Source: an uncultured Bacteroidales bacterium (GTDB lineage: Bacteria > Bacteroidota > Bacteroidia > Bacteroidales > Muribaculaceae). Taken from it: 12,280 bases of DNA. The stretch covers positions 1-12,280 of the forward strand of contig USIN01000037.1 in assembly GCA_900554715.1 (NCBI GenBank). The letters are read 5' to 3'. Made by a program: the position numbers and the translations under genes. Below the pieces are notes generated by a model. It was not told where the DNA came from. It did no database searches and saw nothing but the letters and a program-made list of their open reading frames with translations. Shown in pieces: positions 6,709 through 12,280 of this stretch (position 1 is the first letter of the stretch; every line of letters starts with the position of its first letter).

Positions 6709-7844
6709 TCAAGCCGTTTGTAATAGACGAAGTCGTCGGCGACGAGGTCGGGGTGGAATATCTTTATCAGGTCGCGCAGGACGAGGTCGGGGCGCACGAC
6801 GCCCGACTCGAAGTAGTCGTTGCCGCCGGCGGCGTTGGTGCGCAGGATGTTGTTATACACCCTGCCCTCTTTCACGACTGGCAGCGAGGCAAACTTCGGA
6901 TAAGCTTTGGCGAGATCGGCTGCGGTGCCGCCAGAACCGGCATTGAGCCACACGTCGGCCTGTGACACAAGCATATATGCCTCTTCGATATCAATCGGTT
7001 CGGACGAATTGCCCTTATCACCGTCATAGATGAAACTGCCGCCGGCGTCATTGATGAGCGTGACGGCATAGCTGTTGACCGGCGGCAGAAACCATGTGCC
7101 GCCATAGGGGGCGTTGATCATAACCTTGGGACGGTCAAGGCTGTCGGCCGCGACAGAATTTTTCAACGCGTTATATTTACGGGCGATTTCGGCGAAACTT
7201 TCGCGTCCGCGGTCGCCGTGGCCGACGAGCTCAGAGAGCATGACGAGCCATTCGGCCTTGCCGAGCGGCGACTGCTCGAGATAGTCGCCGACATAGACAA
7301 ACGGAATGCCGGCCTCGCGCAGTTTGCCTTCCATCGAACTGGCGTTGTTGATGCCGTAAAGCAGCACGATGTCGGGCCTGAGCGCCACGAGGGTCTCGTA
7401 GTCGATGTTGCCTTCGTAGCCGACGTCGCAGACGCTGTCGCGACGGGCCGTGACGGTCGGATTGGATATATACTCCTTGCCCGAGACGCCGACGACTCTC
7501 GCCGCCTGACCGACAGCGTCGAGCATGGCGATGTGGGTCGACGACATGGCGACGATGCGCCGGGCCTCGCCGTCGAGCACCTGACCGTCGAAGCCCTCGG
7601 GCACACGGTCGCCGCCGCGCAGGACGAGCAGCTGCGTCGTGACGCTGTCGGCACCCTGCCAGGGATTGGTGACGGTGACGAGCAGACTGCCCGCGTCGTT
7701 TCCCCTGACGGTAAAGCCCGAGGCATACCCGGGGGTATACACATCGCGGTCGAAGACAAGGGCCTCCGTCGTGCGATTCTTACATGCGCTTAACGCGGTC
7801 AGCGTCAGCAGTGTGAACAGGAAAAGTTTTATGGAACGCTTCAT
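6705..7844 (-). CDS. btuF: Corrinoid ABC transporter substrate-binding lipoprotein (BtuF-like)
   Basis: The 379-residue protein starts with a lipoprotein signal peptide, KLFLFTLLTLTALSAC, with lipobox LSAC and acylated C21. The residues after it (KNRTTE) lack an acidic surface-export cluster, so it likely faces the periplasm. A Peripla_BP_2 fold runs from about 95 to 365. Recognisable blocks are RIVAMSSTHIAMLDAVG, ALRPDIVLLYG, a GTWFLPP region and a C-terminal RPDLVLRDLIKIFHP. It is about 110 residues longer than E. coli BtuF because of an extra segment of roughly residues 22-92 (GFTVRGNDAG, VTNPWQGA). I believe this extension is typical of Bacteroidales homologues. The start overlaps the receptor stop as ATGA. 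The specific ligand is inferred from the operon. Confidence 0.88.
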   Translation of the reverse strand: MKRSIKLFLFTLLTLTALSACKNRTTEALVFDRDVYTPGYASGFTVRGNDAGSLLVTVTNPWQGADSVTTQLLVLRGGDRVPEGFDGQVLDGEARRIVAMSSTHIAMLDAVGQAARVVGVSGKEYISNPTVTARRDSVCDVGYEGNIDYETLVALRPDIVLLYGINNASSMEGKLREAGIPFVYVGDYLEQSPLGKAEWLVMLSELVGHGDRGRESFAEIARKYNALKNSVAADSLDRPKVMINAPYGGTWFLPPVNSYAVTLINDAGGSFIYDGDKGNSSEPIDIEEAYMLVSQADVWLNAGSGGTAADLAKAYPKFASLPVVKEGRVYNNILRTNAAGGNDYFESGVVRPDLVLRDLIKIFHPDLVADDFVYYKRLE

Positions 7845-9964
7845 TTTTTACGGTTGAATTTGGGTGTGATACCTATGAAAAATTCAAAATTGATGCCCGG
7901 CATCGGCCGCGAGAGCACCGACAGATAATCTTCGTTGAAGAGGTTGTTGACGGCGAGTTTCAGCTGCAGGTCGACGGGCCTGAACGAGAGGTTTTTCTCG
8001 AGCGATATGTTGCTCATGAAATATTCCGGCAGGTGGCCGGTGAGCGTATAGTCGTTGCTGCTCATCGTGTAGCGCTCTGAATAATAAGCCCATTTATAAA
8101 GGAAGCTCCACGAGCGCCAGCTCAGGCGCCCGGTGAGCGACGCCGAATGCCGCGGCACGTAAGGCAGCTGTCGGCCGACCGACTGGTCGGCGGGTGACAT
8201 CTTCTCGCCGCGGTTGACCGACGGCGTCCACGAATATGAGCCGTTGAGGTCGACGAGCCAGTCCCGGGCAGGCTCGAAAGCGACGTTGAGACGCCCTTCG
8301 AGGCCGTAGGAATGGACATCCTTGACATTTCGCGGAGAGAAAAAGCCCTTTGTCGTCGGCAGCCAGATTATCCAGTCGGAGATATGCGAGTCAAACCATG
8401 TCAGACCGCCGCCGACGCTGAACGGCAGGGGCTTCGTCGAACCTGTGTCAAAGCTGATGCCCGCGTCATAGGTCCAGCCGTCTTCGCTGCGCAGGTCGGG
8501 ATTGCCGCCGGGGAGAAAATACATATCGTTGAGCGACGGGAATTTATGATTTTTCGACACGGAGGCGCGCAGCATGATATTGCCTGCGCGCGACAGCAGG
8601 GCATCGGCAAAGAAGGCCGGAATCACGGGCGCCCACGAATCGCCGAACATATCTTCGCGGATTACCGCCGACAGGCCTATGCGGTCGGTCGCCTGCCATT
8701 TGGCCGAAGCCGAGGCCGACAGTTCGATACGGCCTTTGTCATAGCCGACGATACCCTTGTCGCCCTCCTGAAGTATGATCTGCTTGTCCTCGCTGCGCAC
8801 GAAATGCTGATGTGCGGTGAGACCGAGCGTGAAAATCCAGCGTTTCGACGGATTGTATGTACCGTCGAAGCGCCCGAAGAAGGTATTGATGCGGCTTCGC
8901 GAGCGCGTCATGTTGACGCGGTTGCCTTCGGTGATTTCGCGGCTGTAGTCGTAGGCCATCCATGTATGGACATATCCTCCGCGCAGGCCGAAACGCAATT
9001 TCTCGCCACTGCGATCCCACGAGAGGATGCCGCGGAAGGTGTTTTCGCGCTGACGGTTCTCGAAATCACGCTCGTCGCCGTAGTCAGTCGTGAGCATCGG
9101 CAGCTCTCGGTTTGAGCCTGTATACCAGGCATTGAGCCCGAAGCGGTTGCCGTTGAGGGCGTTGTAATAGACCTCCTGAAGGAGGTGGAAATCCCTGAAG
9201 GCACCGCTGCGGTTGCGTTCGCGCGGATGATAGCTGCCTATGATGTTGTGGTCGTCGTCATAGATGTTGACCTTCTTGTCGTGGTTGGTATATCTGTAGT
9301 CGTTTGGCGACGAGGAGTAGACGACGCGCGTCGACACACTCCAGCGGTCGTCGCCGTAGGTCAGGCGGGCAAATTCGTCGAAGGTCGAGAACGAGCCTAT
9401 GCCCTGGACATACTGGGCGTTAAGACCCGAATCGACATCGGCCACCGTGCCGAGGCTGACGAGGCCGCCGAGACCGCCGCCGGTCTCGTTGACGCTCGAT
9501 GTGCCGTGGAGCAGCGACGCGCGGTCGATGAAATATGCGGGTATGGTCGAGAAATCGGTCATGCCAAGCATGGGATTGTTGATGCGCATGCCGTTCCAGG
9601 TCACCTGGGTATGGCTCGGCGAGGTGCCGCGGAAGGCGATGGTCGACAGCGTCGCACGGCCGTAGCTCTTGACGTAGACCGACGAGCCGAATGTCAGGAC
9701 GTCGGCCATCGACAGGGCTATGTTCTCCTTCAGAGCGAGCGAATCGAAAGTCGTCTTCTGAACGCCGATATCCTTCATCGGCCTCTTCGCCGTCACCACT
9801 AATTCCCTCAATTGTTTCTGAGAAAGAACATAAGGGCAAAAGAACAAAAGAACAAAAGAAATTATATATAATCTTAAGGAACATAACGGTAATAATGCAG
9901 AAGAACAAAAGGCTTTATAAAGTCTTTTAATCGTTATCCTATCTGTCATTATATCCTTGTTCAT
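7841..9964 (-). CDS. btuB: TonB-dependent outer-membrane corrinoid receptor (BtuB-like)
   Basis: The 707-residue receptor has a Ton-box-like segment RELVVTAKRP (52-61). A plug domain follows with the blocks FRGTSPSHTQVTWNGMRINNPM and LLHGTSSVNETGGGLGGLVSL, then a beta-barrel rich in alternating aromatic strands that ends FEFFIGITPKF. It would carry B12 across the outer membrane using TonB energy and pair with the BtuG-like lipoprotein. The start is uncertain. From the ATG at 9964 the leader is unusually long (about 49 residues), with its hydrophobic core VLLFFCPYVLSQ encoded by an 8-bp tandem repeat. An ATG at 9884 in another frame opens a neater signal peptide (MFLKIIYNFF...) and would join the receptor frame if one extra 8-bp unit were present. 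The next in-frame start is at M6. The gene ends in an ATGA overlap with btuF. Confidence 0.9.
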   Translation of the reverse strand: MNKDIMTDRITIKRLYKAFCSSALLPLCSLRLYIISFVLLFFCPYVLSQKQLRELVVTAKRPMKDIGVQKTTFDSLALKENIALSMADVLTFGSSVYVKSYGRATLSTIAFRGTSPSHTQVTWNGMRINNPMLGMTDFSTIPAYFIDRASLLHGTSSVNETGGGLGGLVSLGTVADVDSGLNAQYVQGIGSFSTFDEFARLTYGDDRWSVSTRVVYSSSPNDYRYTNHDKKVNIYDDDHNIIGSYHPRERNRSGAFRDFHLLQEVYYNALNGNRFGLNAWYTGSNRELPMLTTDYGDERDFENRQRENTFRGILSWDRSGEKLRFGLRGGYVHTWMAYDYSREITEGNRVNMTRSRSRINTFFGRFDGTYNPSKRWIFTLGLTAHQHFVRSEDKQIILQEGDKGIVGYDKGRIELSASASAKWQATDRIGLSAVIREDMFGDSWAPVIPAFFADALLSRAGNIMLRASVSKNHKFPSLNDMYFLPGGNPDLRSEDGWTYDAGISFDTGSTKPLPFSVGGGLTWFDSHISDWIIWLPTTKGFFSPRNVKDVHSYGLEGRLNVAFEPARDWLVDLNGSYSWTPSVNRGEKMSPADQSVGRQLPYVPRHSASLTGRLSWRSWSFLYKWAYYSERYTMSSNDYTLTGHLPEYFMSNISLEKNLSFRPVDLQLKLAVNNLFNEDYLSVLSRPMPGINFEFFIGITPKFNRKK
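9826..9860 (-). repeat. Octamer repeat array inside the btuB signal-peptide codons
   Basis: On the minus strand three perfect TTCTTTTG units are followed by CCCTTATG and a partial TTCTTTCT. They encode part of the signal-peptide core of the receptor. More degenerate octamers (CTTTTGTT, CTTCTGCA) lie just upstream at 9896-9911. The unit length is not a multiple of three, so a change of copy number would shift the frame. Confidence 0.75.
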
Positions 9965-9991
9965 AGCTAAATATCTCTTATGCTCTTCTGT

Positions 9992-10381
9992 TTATTTCTT
10001 TATGACTTTGGGGCGGTATGTCCTGAATTTGCGCTCTATCTGCATAATCGGCGATCCGAAATTAATCAGAAGGCCATGCTCGATTCCGGTAAGCTCGAGA
10101 TAAGTAACGAGCTGATAACGGTTAGCATCTGTCAGTTCATTGGCAGCTTTAAGCTCAAGAATCAGCCGACCGTCAACTATTATATCAGCCTTCAGAGAGC
10201 CGATAAGTTTATCCTTATAAAAAGCCGGTATCTCTTTCTCTATTTCAACGGCAAACCCATTACATTCCAGTTCATAAGCAAAAGCACGTTTATAGAGTAT
10301 TTCCATAAGTCCGGGTTTCATGACCCTATGCACAGCATGAGCACAATTCATAACCTTACGTATCAGTTCCTCTATATCCAT
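9992..10381 (-). CDS. GxxExxY protein (PD-(D/E)XK nuclease-like, unknown function)
   Basis: The 129-residue protein shows the family-name motif as G24-L-M-E27-I-L-Y30. A nuclease-like core follows: D66 (KADIIVDG) and E76-L-K78 (LILELKAA), then a NRYQLVTYL helix and GLLINFG. These match the PD-(D/E)XK pattern, so a nuclease or nucleic-acid role is possible, but none has been shown to my knowledge. It lies between the btuG-like and btuB-like genes, 43 and 27 bases away, in the same direction, so it is transcribed with the B12 genes. It has no obvious link to B12 uptake. Its GC is much lower than its neighbours (22 of 60 at 10201-10260 against 35 of 60 at 9361-9420), and inverted octamer arrays bracket it. 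Both suggest a later insertion. Confidence 0.85.
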   Translation of the reverse strand: MDIEELIRKVMNCAHAVHRVMKPGLMEILYKRAFAYELECNGFAVEIEKEIPAFYKDKLIGSLKADIIVDGRLILELKAANELTDANRYQLVTYLELTGIEHGLLINFGSPIMQIERKFRTYRPKVIKK

Positions 10382-10391
10382 AGCTTAATTT

Positions 10392-10423
10392 TTCTTATGT
10401 TCTTATGTCCTTCTGTTCTTTTG
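10392..10423 (+). repeat. Octamer repeat array between btuG and the GxxExxY gene
   Basis: Four 8-bp units in tandem: TTCTTATG, TTCTTATG, TCCTTCTG, TTCTTTTG. It has the same phase and family as the array at 9826-9860 but the opposite orientation, so the two form imperfect inverted flanks around the GxxExxY gene. It also shares 15 identical bases with the array at 50-73. Confidence 0.8.
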
Positions 10424-10424
10424 T

Positions 10425-11516
10425 TTATTGATGCCCATCTACTTTCCAGCAAAATGCGCCGGGGGTGATGCCGGTATAGAATTCGTCGATGAGCTGACCG
10501 TCGGGAGTGTAGCGGTAAATCATGCCCTGCTGCTGATAGTCGATGGCGTCGGCGACATAGACCTCGCCGCTGACCGGGTCGACCGTCAGACCATAATATT
10601 TGGTGTCACGCGAGACAAGAAAAGGTCTGACGGGCAGCGATGTGGCCGTGACATCCATCTCCCAGACGGCGTCATTGATCCAATAAAGACGGTCGCCGGC
10701 GCCGTTGATGCATATCTCCGACGGACTGTCGCCGAGTCTGAAACGATAAGTGGCGTCGACAGAGAAAGTTTCGAGGTCGATGCGGTGAAGCGCCGGCTCC
10801 TCGTAGCCGTAGGGACTGCCGGCATAACCGCCGTTGGTGATGGTCCACAGACGGTCATAACGGTCGATGACGAGCGACGTCGGCTGTATGCCGACGGTGA
10901 GACTCGCCACGACCTCGTCGGTCTCGGTGTCGATTTTGATGATGCGGTTCTGATAACTCCAGCAGTTGCAGTAGACATAGCGTCCGAGCTGCACCATCTG
11001 TTCGGTAGAGCCGCTGCTCTGGACCATGTCGGGCACGGTGATGGTGCCCGTGATAGTGTAGGTCTTGGGATTGACGATGAAGATGCGGTTATCCCAGATC
11101 TGGGTGACATAGGCCTTGTCGTCGCTGACGAAATGAATGTAGCGCGGCGATGTCAGATTCTCGATGCGGCCGCGTTCCTTGAACGTGTCGGTGTCGATGG
11201 CAAAGATGACGTGCGAATTGTTGACGACGACCCATCCGAGACCGCCATGAATCGTCATCGACTGAGCCACGTCGCCGAGTTTCATGCCGTTGGCGCGCGA
11301 AAACACCTCGTTTTCGACCGTGCGGTCGGCGGGATTGTAGAAACTCAGCGTGGCGTTGCCATACTGGAAATTGCCTTCGTTGATGATAAACAGTCCGGGC
11401 GCCGTGATGTTGAAATCACTGCCCTCGTCGGCGTAATCCCAGCGCATACACGATTGTAGCGCCGCCATAAGCGACACGACGGCTGTCAGAAATATATGTC
11501 TAAGTGTTATCTTCAT
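10425..11516 (-). CDS. btuG: BtuG-like surface lipoprotein, YncE/DUF5074-type beta-propeller
   Basis: The 363-residue product begins with a signal peptide ending in lipobox LQSC (acylated C23). The mature start MRWDYADEG is acidic and fits export to the cell surface in Bacteroidota. The rest is a beta-propeller with repeated strand blocks such as GLFIINEGNFQYGNATLSFY, WVVVNNSHVIFAID, KAYVTQIWDNRIFIVNP, YVYCNCWSYQNRIIKID and LYWINDAVWEMD. In Bacteroides thetaiotaomicron BtuG2 is such a propeller, which binds B12 very tightly and caps BtuB2. The same role is inferred here from the fold, the riboswitch directly upstream and the receptor gene downstream. The frame is open to 11735, but that stretch is the riboswitch RNA. 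The ATG at 11516 is the one followed by a signal peptide, so it is the start. Confidence 0.88.
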   Translation of the reverse strand: MKITLRHIFLTAVVSLMAALQSCMRWDYADEGSDFNITAPGLFIINEGNFQYGNATLSFYNPADRTVENEVFSRANGMKLGDVAQSMTIHGGLGWVVVNNSHVIFAIDTDTFKERGRIENLTSPRYIHFVSDDKAYVTQIWDNRIFIVNPKTYTITGTITVPDMVQSSGSTEQMVQLGRYVYCNCWSYQNRIIKIDTETDEVVASLTVGIQPTSLVIDRYDRLWTITNGGYAGSPYGYEEPALHRIDLETFSVDATYRFRLGDSPSEICINGAGDRLYWINDAVWEMDVTATSLPVRPFLVSRDTKYYGLTVDPVSGEVYVADAIDYQQQGMIYRYTPDGQLIDEFYTGITPGAFCWKVDGHQ

Positions 11517-11529
11517 CTCATTGCCAATA

Positions 11530-11550
11530 AACCCGTCGGCTGATACGGTT
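11530..11550 (-). promoter_or_regulatory. Hairpin between riboswitch and btuG start, possible expression platform
   Basis: On the minus strand AACCGU (11550-11545) pairs with ACGGGUU (11536-11530) with one bulged G, closing an 8-base loop AUCAGCCG. It lies 5 bases after the riboswitch core and 13 bases before the ATG. No T-run follows, so control of translation start is more likely than termination. The loop is where cobalamin riboswitches usually make their kissing contact, but I could not identify the partner loop. Confidence 0.45.
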
Positions 11551-11554
11551 AAAA

Positions 11555-11702
11555 GCTGAACGGCAGGTTTTCTGACTTTTCTCTTCCGGCGCGCCTTCCC
11601 GAAAGCGGCGGCTCCAGTGGCGTTTACTGCGTCGGAAACGATTGAGAACTTACAGCAGCGGGTACTGTCCGGGATTCTGACCCGGTTCCCTGACCATTCG
11701 GC
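11555..11702 (-). promoter_or_regulatory. Cobalamin riboswitch controlling the B12 uptake operon
   Basis: Conserved blocks appear in order on the minus strand: GGGAA followed by the hairpin CCGGG (11685-11681)/CCCGG (11673-11669), CCCGCTGCTGTAAG, GCCACTGG (11621-11614), GGGAAGGC (11600-11593) and the B12 box AAGTCAGAAAACCTGCC (11578-11562). A closing P1 helix forms between GCCGAAUGG (11702-11694) and CCGUUCAGC (11563-11555), with 8 of 9 pairs including one wobble. The stretch between P1 and GGGAA is only about 3 bases. Binding of a cobalamin should lower expression of btuG and the genes after it. Confidence 0.93.
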
Positions 11703-11704
11703 TG

Positions 11705-11736
11705 CAAAGATAAAAACACTTTCCCGTCCCGACAAA
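11705..11736 (-). promoter_or_regulatory. Promoter of the B12 uptake operon
   Basis: On the minus strand TATCTTTG (11712-11705) matches the -7 consensus TAnnTTTG. TTTG (11736-11733) lies 20 bases upstream, the preferred -33 spacing. Transcription would start near 11700, so the mRNA begins directly in the first riboswitch helix. The -33 box lies in the loop of the argH terminator, and the -7 box begins at the last base of its T-run. Confidence 0.75.
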
Positions 11737-11763
11737 TTTTCAAAGCGGAATAACGGGAAAGTG
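11712..11763 (-). terminator. Intrinsic terminator of argH
   Basis: CACTTTCCCGT (11763-11753 on the minus strand) and ACGGGAAAGTG (11727-11717) are an exact 11-bp inverted repeat. TTTTT follows at 11716-11712. The 25-base loop can add four more pairs (UCCG with CGGG). It starts 30 bases after the argH stop. It also encloses the promoter of the next operon. Confidence 0.8.
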
Positions 11764-11793
11764 CGTATGATTTCTCCTCGGAGTGGAAAGACT

Positions 11794-12280
11794 TCAGAGT
11801 TTCTTGCCGGCGAGAATCGGTGCGGTCAGCGCATCCATCTTTTTTACAATCTGATTGTTTGCCGGACAGCCAATGCTGCCGAGATGGGTGTGACGCACTT
11901 CACGGGTCGGCCGGTATTCGCCTTTCTGCACAGCCTCGCCGATCTGCCGGTAGGCATCCCTGAAAGGCACCCCGCCGAGCACAAGACGGTTGACATCTTC
12001 GACAGTGAAGATATAGTCATAGCGCGGGTCATCGAGGATATTATCCTTTACACGAATATGACGGAGCATGAACCCGGCCATGTCGAGACATTCGACAAGC
12101 TCGGATGTGGCGGGGAAAAGTATATCCTTCATCAGCTGCAGATCGCGGTTGTAGCCGAGGGGCAGATTGGCCGTAAGGAGCGCGAGCTCGTTTGGCACGG
12201 CCTGAAGTCGGTTGCATTTGCCGCGCATGATCTCGAAGACATCGGGATTCTTTTTGTGAGGCATGATGCTCGAGCCTGTG
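11794..12280 (-). CDS. argH: Argininosuccinate lyase, C-terminal part (cut by window edge)
   Basis: The visible 161 residues are in frame to the window end and begin with TGSSIMPHKKNPD, the signature loop of the fumarase/aspartase/ASL superfamily that carries the catalytic serine. The continuation GYNRDLQLMKDILFPA is characteristic of ArgH rather than adenylosuccinate lyase or fumarase. The enzyme splits argininosuccinate into arginine and fumarate in the last step of arginine synthesis. An internal ATG lies in MPHKKNP, but the signature continues upstream of it, so it is not the start; the true start is outside the window. The end is a TGA followed by a strong terminator. Confidence 0.92.
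   Translation of the reverse strand, partial: TGSSIMPHKKNPDVFEIMRGKCNRLQAVPNELALLTANLPLGYNRDLQLMKDILFPATSELVECLDMAGFMLRHIRVKDNILDDPRYDYIFTVEDVNRLVLGGVPFRDAYRQIGEAVQKGEYRPTREVRHTHLGSIGCPANNQIVKKMDALTAPILAGKKL

Noticed and set aside
5909..6946. 345-codon open frame on the plus strand across btuC and btuF
   Set aside because: Low-complexity, arginine-, proline- and threonine-rich translation opposite a clear permease gene; an effect of GC-rich codon use.
8312..9115. 267-codon open frame on the plus strand opposite btuB
   Set aside because: Shadow of the receptor coding sequence; no family features.
9861..9872. 12-bp palindrome ATTATATATAAT as a regulator site
   Set aside because: It lies inside the btuB leader codons in an AT-rich stretch; such palindromes arise easily by chance and nothing else supports a site.
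9420..9908. Separate 162-codon gene in another frame at the btuB 5' end
   Set aside because: After a signal-peptide-like start it reads the receptor codons out of frame with no motif. It is better explained as the alternative leader frame of the octamer array.
11517..11735. N-terminal extension of the btuG frame up to 11735
   Set aside because: This stretch is the cobalamin riboswitch, and the extra residues look nothing like a signal peptide. The ATG at 11516 is followed directly by one.

Overview
The window looks like chromosomal DNA from a Bacteroidales bacterium. The moderately high GC suggests a Muribaculaceae-like gut member, but this is inferred from gene content rather than from a marker gene. 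Supporting signs are a PorX-type response regulator with a PglZ domain, TAnnTTTG promoter boxes, almost no Shine-Dalgarno sequences, a BtuG-like surface lipoprotein and a TonB-dependent receptor in the same operon.

Left part (1-2881, + strand): a repeat-bearing leader precedes a tightly coupled operon of porX-like regulator, tsaE (tRNA t6A synthesis) and birA (biotin protein ligase). Each junction is an ATGA overlap. Next (2900-4350, - strand) comes an AT-rich island holding an AbiEi/AbiEii type IV toxin-antitoxin pair, convergent with birA. A 16-bp inverted repeat lies directly over its promoter.

Right part (4435-11702, - strand): a vitamin B12 uptake operon. Reading in the direction of transcription it has a cobalamin riboswitch, a BtuG-like beta-propeller lipoprotein (surface capture), a GxxExxY protein, a BtuB-like outer-membrane receptor, a BtuF-like lipoprotein, a BtuC-like permease, a BtuD-like ATPase and a DUF2284 cysteine-rich protein. 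Together these cover capture at the surface, TonB-driven passage across the outer membrane, ABC import across the inner membrane, and possibly a cytosolic redox or metal step. The window ends in the 3' part of argH (- strand). Its terminator overlaps the promoter of the B12 operon.

The main oddities are: (1) an 8-bp repeat inside the signal-peptide codons of the B12 receptor, where gain of one unit would put a more canonical start and signal peptide in frame; (2) a low-GC GxxExxY gene set between inverted arrays of that same octamer inside the operon; (3) a terminator-promoter-riboswitch overlap between argH and btuG; (4) a putative AbiE operator with a near-leaderless promoter; and (5) a DUF2284 protein with eight cysteines closing the B12 operon.
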